The notes below the pieces were generated by a model. It made no database searches. It worked only from the letters and a program-made list of their open reading frames with translations, and was not told the origin of the DNA. A DNA stretch of 64,000 nt, from assembly GCA_022393335.1 (NCBI GenBank), contig JAJEKB010020372.1:116589-180588 (forward strand), given 5' to 3'. Positions 44,233 through 55,466 of the stretch are shown here, piece after piece. The DNA comes from Macrotrachela quadricornifera (Eukaryota; Rotifera; Eurotatoria; Philodinida; Philodinidae). The position numbers and the translations under genes were made by a program. Within the stretch, counting starts at the first letter, position 1, and each line of letters opens with the position of its first letter.

Positions 44233-45155
44233 CTATTTAGGTTATACCAGAAGTAGTGAGCCTGATACCTTATTCTCGTATCGAAGGCTTGGAGAAATTT
44301 TCTTTTTTTACCAATAGATAGAGCATGTTTCACTCTATTTTTCTATGCTATTTGATCGATATGAATCTGTTATCATAATAATAATAAAATTTCAATAAGA
44401 TCGGTTTCTATCGCATATGTGCTGGTAGCATGAGACCTTGTGTGTATTTGTGGAATAACTTTTCATAGAAACCAGATAGAGAACTGCGGTTTTCACCGTT
44501 GGAAAGAGGAGATGAAGACGCATCGAACCATATATTATTGATTTTTTTAACATGATTTCTGACGGTTTTTTTATGCATTTTTCTAACCGTTGGAAAAACG
44601 CTTCTTTCATAAAAAAAAAGAAAAAGCAAAAAATTTGATAGAATGTCCTAGTGGAGGTTTGTCTAGAATAGGTATTATCCATAAATAATTAAATTTAAAG
44701 AGCTGAGTCTTTCGCAGTTTGTAGATCTTCGATTAACGGTTTGAATGTGAACACGATTATTGAAAATTTACTGTAAACAACTCATGGAGTAGATTTGCTC
44801 TTTAAAAGGTGAGCTAAAACCTTACAAAAAGCAGGTTAGAAAAATCAGTAATGCATAGCCTGATGCGTCTTCATCTCCTCTTTCCAACGGCGAAAACCGC
44901 AGTTCTCTATCTTGTTACCATCAAAAGTTATTCCAAAAATACTCACAAGCATTCATGTTCATGCTACCAGCGTATATGCGACAAAAACAGATTTTATCGA
45001 AATTTTATTATTATGATAACAGTTTAATAGTGACCAAATAGCATAGAACAATAGAGTGAAACACGCTCTATCTATTAGTAAAAAACAAAATTTCTCGAAC
45101 CCTTCTATACGAGACTAAAGTATCAGGCTCACTAATTTTGGTATGCCCTAAGTAG
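44233..45155. mobile_element. 0.9-kb foldback element, arms near 290 bp
   Basis: Left ctatttaggttataccagaa and gtagtgagcctgatacc (44233) pair in inverse with ggctcactaattttggtatg, ccctaagtag (ending 45155). Inner arms also pair: gtgctggtagcatgag with catgctaccagcg, and actgcggttttcaccgttgg with ccaacggcgaaaaccgcagt. The arms are about 44233-44525 and 44865-45155. The spacer holds no gene. Ends match those at 3490-4075 (ctactyaggg..taccaaaa). Confidence 0.8.
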
Positions 45156-46841
45156 CATTTTTTAGTGATAGCGAAATACGAAAAATTCTTTGACAAAAAT
45201 TGACTAAGTATATGAATTATTTGAGTTTCCAAAAAATCTTGAAGAAATGATGTACTATTATAAAGTTTATTCAAAATGTTTGTATCAACAAATCGTGTAG
45301 AAGATTGAGATCTTTTAGATAACGAAAGTATATTTCAATGTTTTCCCTTTTTTTTTATTTCTTCAGCTTTGGATATCGATTTAATTCCTGGATCAACAAT
45401 GGCTACTGTGCCGGTAATCACAAAAAAAACAATAAAAAAAGCAACAACAATTATCAAGACAACAGTAATAAAAATGACGATGACGACGACAACAACAATA
45501 ACTAGAGAAAGAATGATGAAAACTGCGCATATAAAAGCAAGAACAACGTTAGCAACGAAAACTGGAAGCGGCTTGCCTATTTTAAAAATTATAGTAATTA
45601 TTATAATCATTGTCATCAGTTGTGGGCTTGTAACAGGCATTTCGCAAATCATCCGTCACCTGAATTGTGTAATGGCTCACTCCAGAGATCGTAATCATCC
45701 TATAGCCGGTTCGCTCGAAGAAATTCCTGTTTGTAGTTCTTCGGAGCCTAGTGCTCAGCCTTTCATACAAAACTATCATGAGTTTTCTTAAGTTATGGTT
45801 TGTTAAACTATGGTATTGGGTTCTTATGTTACAACAATCATCTATTAAATTCTACAAACATACTACATACTTGATTTTAAACTATCAGAATGATCAGAAA
45901 GATCGTGTAACTGTATCTTAATTGCATGTATGAAATATTTAGTTCATGTTATTGTGTACAACTTGAATTTTCAACACGATATTGAACTTTTTCTTGACTG
46001 ATTATATCATTTTGTGGAAAGAATTAGTGAACTCTTCGAAGATGTTTGTGGATCCAACGAGATCCAGAGTAGTGTTTACTCTTGTTTACTACTCGAAAAT
46101 CTATGCAATTCTAATCGATCGCTTTTCTAGTCATTAGTTTTTTTTTGATGATGCATGAAAACCACATAAAATTTCTTGCAAAATCACCAGCAGTCAAAAA
46201 CTAGTGTGTAAATCCGTTTGATTCTTCCAACAGTATTTGCGTTACATAGATGATTTTAAATCGTATTACGTATGTCCTCTACTGTTTCGAAGCTCTATTT
46301 GTTGCTGCCAATAAGTAGCTATTTATACATGAATGTATACTTCATGACAATCCTCATTCTGTACAAAGATCTTACATATTGTTCTTCATTCTAGAATATT
46401 TTAAAATCATATATTTACTGTAATCTTCTATCATAAATTTTTTTCTTGAATGATCAGCATTTTACTTACAGTGCAATGGTAGCAATGAATCAGTGATGGA
46501 AAATAGATCATGATATAGACTGTAGTTTTATTTACGATTAAAAAAAGTAGGAAGTGATTTTTACATTAGGAATTAATATACACATTAAATCTAATCTTTT
46601 TCTCCTATATACACAATGTTAGAGAGTATCATCATTGAAGCTAATACATAGTCTAGGCATCGAATTTCTTCTTCGTTCTTATCTTGAATTAATTGTCTAT
46701 TTGAAATTTATCTATTCATTGAAAATAATACAATTATTTTTTATTTTGAGTGACTATATAAAAAAAAAAGATTCCTTCGACTAGTGCACCATTCGATACT
46801 TATACAGCATAACTCAAATACTTTCTTTTCAATCATTCACG
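45156..46841. other. Spacer with a low-complexity (GAC/AAC)n tract
   Basis: 45430-45510 is rich in acaacaacaa and gatgacgacgac, which keeps frames open on both strands (a plus frame at 45369-45791 with an Ile/Val-rich segment near its middle). The opposing open frames show that this reflects composition, so I do not call a gene. The remainder to 46841 shows nothing, apart from the promoter side of the next gene (tataaaaaaaa at 46756). Confidence 0.4.
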
Positions 46842-47273
46842 ATGCAATTGTCCAAAATTGTGGTTGCCTCGTTTCTAGTTATTATCCTGCTCTGCAATTG
46901 CAGTAATGCGCAAACGGCTAAGGATAATCCCTTAAAACCTTGTCTGGTAGCCATTGCTAACGGAGATTTCCATGGATGTGTTAATATATTTGTCGATACT
47001 TTTATTAAACATAGAGATTGGTCTGAAGATAAGCGATTAACGGTCTGTGGTAGTCGGTGTACAGTCAGGCAAAAAGGACGGTTCAAGTCTCTGAAATGGG
47101 TTTGGGATGCAGAAGTTCGATGCAACTCAAAGGCACCAGATATTGTGGGTAAAGGAACACATTTGAACCCAAGGAAAGCGAAGGTTTGGGCCCTTGTAGA
47201 TTTTTATGATAAGGCTAAACCCACAGCTCAATTTAGTGACGAAGAGATCCAATGCTGGGAACGCAACAACTAA
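46842..47273 (+). CDS. Secreted cysteine protein resembling anti-lipopolysaccharide factor/scygonadin
   Basis: The 143-residue protein has a strong signal peptide (MQLSKIVVASFLVIILLCNC, cleavage near SNA-Q). The mature part has Cys34, Cys46, Cys69, Cys73, Cys94 and a Cys near 138. Cys73 and Cys94 enclose twenty residues rich in Arg/Lys and aromatics (TVRQKGRFKSLKWVWDAEVR). That matches the lipopolysaccharide-binding disulphide hairpin of crustacean and horseshoe-crab anti-lipopolysaccharide factors. A PDIVGKGTH stretch follows, then a helix (KAKVWALVDFYDKA) and FSDEEIQCW, in the order family members show after the hairpin. Start: the only Met in frame, with a TATA-like tract about 85 bases upstream. 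Role by analogy: binding bacterial surface. The match is from remembered pattern and moderate; an unrelated secreted orphan is the alternative. Confidence 0.55.
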   Translation: MQLSKIVVASFLVIILLCNCSNAQTAKDNPLKPCLVAIANGDFHGCVNIFVDTFIKHRDWSEDKRLTVCGSRCTVRQKGRFKSLKWVWDAEVRCNSKAPDIVGKGTHLNPRKAKVWALVDFYDKAKPTAQFSDEEIQCWERNN

Positions 47274-48785
47274 TTGCTCCTTATCTTAATCACATTGTAT
47301 TCACACATTTCATATTGTAGTATGTTCATCAATAATTTAATCGAAAAGTTTTATATAGACAAGCACCTCGAGAACAATGATAATTCTTAATTTTGTTTTT
47401 CGAGACCAAATATGTTTTTCTTTATCATGTATACGTAATGGCAAATTCCTATTTGTAGGAAATCAAAATAAATCACTACTTAATGAATTGCATAGAAATC
47501 CACATTGTAAACGGTTTAGGATATGTAGAACTAGACAAGTAATGTATCTTGTTAGCATGAAAAGCGATAGAAGGTCAGTTAAACTACCATGACCGGTTGA
47601 GGATGTGAGAGAATATAAATAGACTAGCACGATTTAGATTTCAATCTGATCGAAGATCTGATCAAGTGGTATTAAACTATCTATACAAAAATCAAAAAAT
47701 TATTTTAATTGGTAGGAATTCTAAAAGAATCCCTTCACTATTAAATAGTTTCTCAATCTATGTTAGAAGCATGCCTTTATTCATTTGGAGAGTCAATTTT
47801 GAACAAAAGAGTACTACGACGCGTTTCGACTGAATTTCAGTCTTATCATTGAGTATAATGTGATAATGAATTGATATTGTTTGCTGTTTAAATGAAAAGC
47901 TAAAAGTAAAATATTGTATTTGAGTACTTGCTGAAGATATTGCTTAAAATTGAATACATCGAGAAAAGAAAAAAACGGTTTGTTTTGTAGACCGATTAGT
48001 GTGAGCGTACTTCGCAGGTAAGCAAAAGACGCGTCTTTTTTCTAGTCGTGACTTTTCGACTTGTCTAGTGACAGTCTCAAAAGCGACCTCATCATGACTG
48101 GTCCCCACTTTTTGATCATCATCGGATAGACTAGTCAGGACAAACGACAACGACGATAGTCTGTCTAAGGGTCTTCGTATATGTATGTGAATATTCCATA
48201 TGGTTGGTTATGTAATCCTAGGCTACATACCTCGAACTATTGTAATTATCGTCAGAAACTAGTCTTATACCTGCTATAATTGTCATCGGACCTAGTCTAA
48301 TTGAAAGAAATATATAGATGTAGGTTAGATTCGAACAAGTAAATCTTGTATTACTTATATATTATATTTGTAACAAAGAATAACTATCAATAAAGGTACA
48401 TATTGAATACACAATATTTACTATTTTTAAAATTCGAAAACATATTCTTAACAATCGTTTCATCCTGTTTGAAAAACAAATAAATATTTTTCAATTTTTA
48501 TGTATGTTCAATGGCAATGAACGGCTGCGGGGGAAATCAACAAACAGTCTTATATTAAATTAGGTGTTGCTATTGCATGTCTTCGAAAAAAACCACTCCT
48601 AAACAGTCACAAAATTAAAATTCGATTTCTTGGTGATTTCATGGATTCTCTCTTAAAAGTATAAATCAACTATAGCTAAAACAGTCTTCTATAATTTATT
48701 CTTTGATACTTTCCAGACCATTGATTTTAGCTATTGGAAATAATCAAAAATTGCATCATAACTTAACAAAATTATTTTCGATAAT
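47274..48785. other. No supported gene
   Basis: A plus frame at 47377-47592 has unremarkable translation and no context. 47620-47650 repeats the tagcacgatttagattt end seen at 15508. The stretch 48000-48300 is less AT-rich (gactagtc-type motifs, cgtcgtcatt) without clear structure. Confidence 0.4.
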
Positions 48786-48970
48786 ATGTTTCTATTAATT
48801 CAATATTTTCTTTTTATTAATGTTAAATATACATTTGAAATTGATAGTATTGTATTTACACGTGATGAAAGTGGTTATTTTTGTATAAAAATTCCATCTA
48901 TGATAAGTACAATAAAAGGTACTTTATTAGCATTTGGAGAAGCACGATTATTCCCTCTACTGAAAGGAGG
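48786..48970 (+). pseudogene. Sialidase (neuraminidase-fold) N-terminal fragment
   Basis: The frame reads VFTRDESGYFCIKIPSMIS and GTLLAFGEAR. In sialidases this is the first blade, with the Arg of the (F/Y)RIP arginine position replaced here by Lys in IKIPS. The typical GTLLAFAEAR follows. After EAR the similarity ends (about 48950) and repeat-like text with gtgtgtccgtgtgtccgtgtg follows. The family cleaves terminal sialic acids. Only about 60 residues remain, so it is truncated, probably by insertion. Confidence 0.5.
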
Positions 48971-49016
48971 GTTATGCGTCGAGTAGATATCGCAAAAAAA
49001 ACGAGTTGATGTGTGT

Positions 49017-49500
49017 CCGTGTGTCCGTGTGTCCGTGTGGGTATTACATGAATGTGTATTGATAGTAGTTTCCCATAAAACTTGACCAAGCGGTAATCGA
49101 GGGTGGGGAATTCGAATCTGATGTTAGTTTTAATTAATTATTAACTAATTATTAATTATTATTACTTAACAATATTTATAATAAAACTTGACCAAAGGTA
49201 ATCGAGGTCGAAGAACACGAATGTGATATTAGTTAAAAAAAATTTTTTTCGAGTACGACTAATATAGACAAAGGACCGCTTTTTTTATAAAAGAAATATT
49301 TTTTTCTATAAGGGCTGGCTGAAAGATTTTCGAGGTCAAGAAACATGAGCCTAAGGTGTTAATTGGCTCTACTGGAGGAAGGTATACGCAGAATGAATAA
49401 TTATGTTCATTTCTTCTTCAATTAGTAGTTAGTGACAATGATTTTCAACAAAACTTGACCAAAGGTTTATCGAAGGTAAAGAATGTGAATTCGAGGTTGT
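49017..49500. repeat. Interspersed aacttgaccaaaggtaatcgagg repeats and gtgtccgt run
   Basis: aaaacttgaccaagcggtaatc (49077), aaaacttgaccaaaggtaatc (49183), a diverged ggctgaaagattttcgaggtc (49317) and aaaacttgaccaaaggttta (49458) recur with spacings of about 105-140. Each is followed by gaagaacacgaatgtgat or a variant. A (gtgtccgt)3 run lies at 49013-49036. Relatives occur at 42290 and 54712. Confidence 0.7.
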
Positions 49501-50073
49501 CTCTGTTCCATTGTGCTTGAGCTTTGTCTGCTCGCCTTTCCGAAAAAGAAACGTGTGCGTATTTCTTTTTTTTTAAATCTTAATCAAAGGTAATGAACTG
49601 GATGGTGTTCGTGGATGTGATATGCATCATTGGGACCGTTTAGTAATTCTGAGTATAAGATTTAGTAATGGTTTTATGATAGAGACTCTAGATGAAGTAA
49701 TCGGAAGAAAAGTTATGAATTCAATATCAGTTTTAATTAAACGTTTTCCCGTTGTTGACTACCACGCGTCCTATCTTTCGATAGAGTTTTAGCAGAAATA
49801 TGTGAATAAAAGCGCGGTACCTGATTGGGACCCTACTGTTGGAACTTCATCGACATCAGCCATATAAATACCATTCAAATATGTGAAGGAGTATGACAGA
49901 TGAATATACTCCATTCGTAGCAACTCATAAAACAATACTTCCTCTTTTTAGTTTCCTTTTACAAATCGTATTACCAGAAGCTGATTGCTTTTTGGAGTGA
50001 GAAGAAAAGGAAACCCATTTATTCCCCTCGAAAGTGAATCGTAAGTGAAGGATATAGTGGAGGTGTCCATAAA
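49501..50073. other. No gene recognised
   Basis: A plus frame around 49600-49730 (GCDMHHWDRLVIL) is unbroken for about 50 codons but matches nothing I know. Confidence 0.35.
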
Positions 50074-50463
50074 AACGGCTAGTCGTGAGTGGCCGACCGG
50101 AGGGTGGCCGACGAACGGCTAGACGTTAATGTGAAAAGTTGATTCAATATATAGAATTGAAAAGTCTGAAATAGTTTGAATGACTGTTCGCAGGAACTTA
50201 ATTGATACCGCTTTGAGAACGAATTCGACAGATTATCACTTTCCTGAAAATAAAGAAGAGATTGAAGTCTGTACTGAAATCCACACAATGTTATGTAAAT
50301 TCGAGAAGTCTTTGATTACGAATCCATCCAATACGAGTGACTTAGTTTTCATATGTGCAAAAATGCTCATCTGACTGATAAGAAAATAGGAAAATAGACA
50401 ATGCATCCCAACGGCTAGTCGTGAGTGGCCGACCGGAGGGAGGCCGACGAACAACTAGACGTT
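50074..50463. repeat. 54-bp direct repeats 336 bp apart
   Basis: aacggctagtcgtgagtggc and the following cgaccggagggtggccgacg occur at 50074-50127 and, with few differences, at 50410-50463. The repeats are GC-rich against AT-rich surroundings. Between them is a small plus frame (50180-50374) of 64 residues with normal composition (FPENKEEIEVCTEIHTMLCK) and no known family. The arrangement could be two ends of a small element. Confidence 0.65.
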
Positions 50464-50639
50464 TGTTTGAGAGGCTTACAGTAAGTAAAATGAGTCACAG
50501 TAAAAGACTTTTTGAGAAGTCATCAAGTGATTCGATTAATGAACTAAAACAAATCTTTATTTTGTCTTTGGCGTGGTGACCGACATGATCACATCCTTTC
50601 AGTAGAGGGTCAGCGGCAATTGCGCCGCGTTACTTGTAA

Positions 50640-51460
50640 ATTATGATTTCAATGCATTTCAATCAGGTTTGAAATCAAGCGTGATAGATTTTTTTGACTT
50701 GCACCTAAACTAAATCATAGATCAGCTAGTCCACGTAAAACGTGATTCCGTCACGTTGTATTTGTTGGGTTATTTACAACGAACGTATGCTTAAAAATCG
50801 AAGGCGCCTATAGTTTTGAACAGTTAGTTGTACCTGACAAAATCAGACATTATATAGTTTCTAGTAGCTTTTCCTTCAATGGAAACAGCGTGACGGAATC
50901 ACACCCCTTCCGTGGACTAACTGAGATAATGATTTCAATATATTTCAATTAGGATTGAAATAACAGAAATTGATTATCTTCGATTATAAATCTGATTGGA
51001 ATCTATTCAAAGCATTGTTCATGGTTAAGTTTATGTGGAAATCAAAAAAAATGTGTTACCCTTGATTTCCAATCGGATTGAAAGGCATTGAAATCATAAT
51101 TTATGATTGAGCTGAGATTGAAATCGGAGAAATTAGTTGTATTTGATTATAAATCCGATTGGAATCTATTCATATCATTATTTATGATTAAGTTTAGATG
51201 AAAATCAAAAAAATCTATTGATCTTGATTTCAAATCTCATTGAAATCCGGTTGAAATCATTATCTATAATTAAGTTTAGGTGTAACTCAAAAAAATCTAT
51301 TACCCTTAATTTCAAATCTGATTGAAATGGATTGAAATCATTAATTATGATTTAATTGAGTCTGAAATCAGAGAAATTGATTATCTTTGATTATAAATCC
51401 GATTGAAATCTATTCATATCATTATTTTTGATTAACTTTAGATGGAAATCAAAAATATGT
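50640..51460. repeat. Degenerate satellite (gattgaaatc / gattataaatccgattgg units)
   Basis: Alternating blocks aaattgattatctttgatta, taaatccgattggaatctat and aaatcaaaaaaatctattac recur about six times with a compound period near 170. They begin at about 50640, are interrupted by a MITE at 50722-50924, and continue to about 51460. Confidence 0.75.
50722..50924. mobile_element. MITE with TAGTCCACG ends inside the satellite
   Basis: tcagctagtccacgtaaaac and gtgattccgtcacg at the left pair with cgtgacggaatcac and ttccgtggactaactga at the right (ending 50924). The satellite text resumes on either side, so the element inserted into the array. Confidence 0.7.
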
Positions 51461-51549
51461 GTCTAGAAAGTAAAAACATATACACCTGCATGCTCTCATT
51501 AAAACTTCAGTTGTTAGATTTCAACTTTGTAAACAATTTTAAAAACCTC

Positions 51550-51780
51550 CATTCCTATGCTCGTTATCGGACAGGAAACGATAAGATATGATTCGTATCC
51601 GACCATTCATAAGAAATCAATGAAATTGTTATTAGGAACCGTACAGGAAACGATAGTATACGATCCATATCCAGTAAACCGGAAAGACCACAGGGAAACG
51701 TCGTCGGGAACCGCTCTGGATACGATAGTCGGATCCAAATTTCACATCTGAAGCCAGTAATATCCGGGAACTAGACCGGA
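51550..51780. repeat. Short tandem units with ggaaacgatagtatacgatcc
   Basis: caggaaacgataagatatga, caggaaacgatagtatacga, cagggaaacgtcgtcggga and ctggatacgatagtcggat recur at intervals of about 60, each followed by (g)tatccg. These are degenerate minisatellite units leading into the foldback that follows. Confidence 0.6.
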
Positions 51781-52480
51781 TACGGAGACCGGAACCGGCG
51801 TTAAAATCCTGCTACAGGAATGGGTGAACTACGTTTCGTCTCACTCATTCCAAACATCCGACAACGTGACCGGGTGTCCGTAAAAAAAATTATTTTTAGC
51901 ACATTATCACAGGAGTCCGGAAATGAACATTTTCTTCCAAAATTTGTGACGGGAGTTCGGAACGATCTTCATTTTTAAAGATTTATTACGGATGTTTGTA
52001 AATATTTATGTACAGGAGATCGTAACGAACATGGTTCAATGTCGCTGAATAGTATGAACCTTCATCCATAGGGAGTTCATGCAAGTATTTACAGGAGACC
52101 GTTACGAACACCATAGCATTTCTTCTGATTTTTAGTGACAAGAATAGCTAGAAGACTACCATGCCAGTTCGCATAATGTTAAAAATGAGTACACTTCATC
52201 CTGTTCACGAACATTCTGTCATTTTCATTCCGACCATCCTGTATTGATCATCCCGAACATCCAGCTGATTTAATTCAATTTTTCCATTCCGGACACCAGT
52301 CAAAAATTTTATCTATTTCTTTTGTCGGGAGTTCGTAATCTTTTTTCTTTTATCGGAAGTTCGTAACGGACTTCTAATACTGGAGTCCGTAATGATGAGA
52401 TGAGACGAAACGTAATTTTCCCACAGGAATACACCGGAGTTTTATCAGATCCGGCCAGTTCCTGCTGTATGAAATTGACA
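51760..52480. mobile_element. Foldback element built of ggagtccgtaacga units
   Basis: Left arm aggaatgggtgaactacgtt and tcgtctca pairs with tgagacgaaacgtaatttt, cccacaggaataca near 52400-52435; further out, actagaccggatac pairs with gatccggccagttcctg. Both arms are filled with short units such as ggagtccggaa, gggagttcggaacga, ggagatcgtaacgaaca and ggaagttcgtaacgga. No coding frame. Confidence 0.6.
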
Positions 52481-53152
52481 TGGGTATGTACTTTTTTATA
52501 TTGAAATGAAAAAGCACTTCTAGCATTCCAAATCGATGGATTAATATTCCATATTATTCTAATAAAATTATCTCATGTTTTCGTCCAGTATAAAAAATCG
52601 TTCTTAAAAAAAGATTGAATGGTATATAACAAAAAAAAGGAAATTGATTCTCTATATTATTCTCGCACTACGCTTGAGCAGAAATTTCATTGTAATAAAT
52701 CAATAATTTATAATAGTCCACTATATGACTGTAACCATAATACATAACATATTTAGTTAGATAAAAAAAATATACAAGTAACGCTTTGATTACTGGGCCT
52801 CGTTCAGCTCAATCCTGAAAATACAGTATAGAGGTATACTTAACCGACTCTATTAAAAGTGTGGCTCTTTTTTTATATCCTTTTTTTATTTTAATTTTTC
52901 AACTTCATTACTAGAGACAATCATATTCTTTATTCACATCTGATATTTCATTTCATCCGACTTCTTTCGTAAGAACGGTGGCTGACTTTATCTTCATTTT
53001 GTCCAATATCTTATTTTATCTCATCCAATATCCAAGTATAAAAAATTGAATATATTTCTGCTGTATCATTAGTCATAAAACTTTTAATATAAATATTCTT
53101 AGTTACTGTTATGACCCAACAATATGTGGGTCATATGACGGAAGAGAGACGT
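52481..53152. other. AT-rich, nothing seen
   Basis: No frames or repeats supported. gacccaacaatatgtgggtc (53113) is a short inverted repeat just before the tRNA-like sequence. Confidence 0.4.
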
Positions 53153-53225
53153 GGCTGGATAGCTCAGTTGGTAGAGCGATTGCCCGGTACGCGATAGGTC
53201 CCCGGTTTGATTCCTCGTTAAGTCA
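53153..53225 (+). tRNA. tRNA-like sequence, probably a pseudo-tRNA or SINE head
   Basis: 73 bases fold as a tRNA. The acceptor GGCTGGA pairs with TTAAGTC at six of seven positions. The D arm GCTC-AGTTGGTA-GAGC is perfect and contains the A box. The anticodon stem ATTGC/GCGAT has a seven-base loop CCGGTAC, the variable loop has five bases, and TTTGATT is the T loop with a B-box-like GGTTTGATTCC. Faults: position 33 is C rather than U, and two of the five T-stem pairs are lost (CCCGG/CCTCG). The anticodon would be GGT. These faults make a working tRNA unlikely. Confidence 0.5.
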
Positions 53226-54690
53226 TTTACTTTTGCTCGGTTCTATTGTCATACTATCTCGCTGGACAGATGTCGGGTGTGAGATTTTTCCATTCCTCAC
53301 AGTTACAATACAAACTCGTAAGACTCATTTAGCCATTATATGAGACGATGCAATTACAATGATGCATAAATCTGACTAAAAACATTCATAAAAGTGTAAT
53401 TTTGATTGATGTTAGAGATAATTTTTTATTTTGTATCATGGTATAGATATATTCTGGTTTGGCTACATACAATGCAGTTGAGTATAAATACAAGCACTTG
53501 CTAGTATCTGAAAGCAATATATCTTATAGTATTGTCATTGCATAATAGTGATACCGATGCCATTAAATGAATCTATAAGTTGGCACATATTTGAGTACCT
53601 ATGCTTTAACTTTTTTCTATGAATTTTCATTGAAAGATTGATCTCTTCTTGTATTATCAACTAAAATATAGTCAAAGACATTTTTCTAAAGCTTGTGATA
53701 CGGAATTTTACGAAGCTACTTTTGAAAACACTTCTTTTATAAGCTACTCAATAAAATCAAGATTTTATTTTTTGAGAATCATTATAACTTTAAAATGTCC
53801 ATACTATTATAGACCACCAGAATAGTATTGTAATACGCATACATGAAAGCATAATACTATTGTCATCAATTGCTTCGGCACGATAAAATAACAATACAAA
53901 TAGTCTTAATCATTCAGTCGATGGTTAAGTAAGTTAAAGTATTGAGAGTTACTTGTCAATTATTCATACCAAGAAAAATATTTATTCAGTTCAACAAATT
54001 TTCATAAATTTTCTTTCTCCGAATAACACTTTCAGCATGAACTTATTATACTTCAGATTACCTTAAAGTCGATGGTGTTTCATACATGAATATGCATATA
54101 AAGTCATTTTTCTCTTCAGATGTTTATTCATCCTTAATCATGCAGATGAGCGGCTAGCTGCTCCAATATGTAGTTCTGCTTCCACAACTCCTGGCACATC
54201 TTCATTTAAGGATCTACATCATTTATCTTTGGCTTTCTCCAATAAACTTAAGCGATTTTCAATAACAAGCTTTTCACTTTAAAATTCAGAAAGTAGCACT
54301 ACAATACGAAAGACTGAGAGCAGAAATCTTTGTGTCGGCATCTATGTTACGCTGCTACGGAATTCGAATGTTATTTTTCCACAACTGATATGTATTAAAA
54401 TTAAACAGTGTTATATTCCATCTTTTCCTTCGTTTGACTAAATGTATCCACATCCTACTAAAATTTGACGTTGAACTGCTGGTGTTAATTTTAGATGCCG
54501 CACGTAAAAATATGAGAAAAATTTGTGATGCTCTAGGTTATATATATCATCGTCTCATCTCTTCAACATTTCTAAAGTAATCAATTGTTAACACTTGTAC
54601 CGCATCATTTGATTTTACGATCAGACTACACGCACAGATACAGGAGTTTTACTTACAAAAACCACTCTCGATCCTGATTGATTGATTTCC
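53226..54690. other. No gene recognised
   Basis: AT-rich DNA without supported frames. No tail structure typical of a SINE was identified after the tRNA-like sequence. Confidence 0.4.
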
Positions 54691-54699
54691 CAGTGTCAA

Positions 54700-54885
54700 G
54701 GAATCTGATTGGTCGAAACTTCGAGGTCGAAAAAACATGATTGGACGAGAGTGGGATATCAAAAGCCAGTGGCTCACCGTCAACACCATGTTCTTTTGAT
54801 CTTTGACCTGCGACAGACGCACACACAAGCGTATTTTAGTTTTTTTCATATGACTCTCCCTTCAGTCGAGGGAATTAATTCGACG
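54700..54885. repeat. Dispersed repeat, second full copy
   Basis: ttcgaggtcgaaaaaacatg (54720) relates to the 49-kb repeats, and tgatctttgacctgcgacag, acgcacacacaagcg and cccttcagtcgagggaatt (54798-54878) to the 31.5-kb repeat. The two motifs therefore belong to one larger element. Confidence 0.6.
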
Positions 54886-55462
54886 TTTCGAGATATAAAA
54901 TCTCATTTTCAAGATAAAACACAATAAAACAATTCCATTTCCTAATATTGATTAATGACTGCCATTTCATTCACTATGACTCATTCTCACTAATGTAATT
55001 GCATTTGTTATATTTTTTTATTATTCAAAATTTGCCATATAAAATAAAATATTGACGTCAGTATGTTTCTAAGATTCTATTTGTTGTATACTTTTTCTCA
55101 TAGGTAATTGTCAAGACATGAGTCACTATTTCGTAAGAAATAATAGTGCGATAGCTCTTCATAAGAGATTGAAAAAAAACTTCTTCAGGTATCATGAGGC
55201 GGCCGCTCCGCGTCTCTCATTTGACGAAACATGAAGCGACCTCGCCGCCAGCTCATACATCTCGATGGTGGTAAACGAGTAAGAATGAAGAGCAGAATTA
55301 AAACACACCGTTTTTATTTTTCAAAACGATCCTTGATTCGTGAAGAGAAATTTCAAGATCAATTTCGTTTTCATAATAGTCTTTAATTAAGACCATCAAC
55401 ATTTCAGGTCTCTATCGATTTTTTTTTTAAATAAAAAAATTTTCTTCTAGGGATTTTTTCAT
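54886..55462. other. Left flank of the piggyBac; end of a split retroelement
   Basis: Mostly featureless. The last bases before the TTAA (55441-55466) read as ttcttctag, an intron-like acceptor, followed by ggattttttcatttaa, which continues in frame across the piggyBac into the Penelope-like reading at 57603 (residues GFFHL/TLANIF). No further reverse-transcriptase text was found upstream of this. Confidence 0.45.
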
Positions 55463-55466
55463 TTAA

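Noticed and set aside
44392..44682. Minus-strand frame of 96 residues
   Set aside because: It lies in one arm of the foldback element and has no independent support.
45335..45791. Hydrophobic protein on either strand near 45.4 kb
   Set aside because: Both strands are open because of a GAC/AAC low-complexity tract; no start context, family or exon partner.
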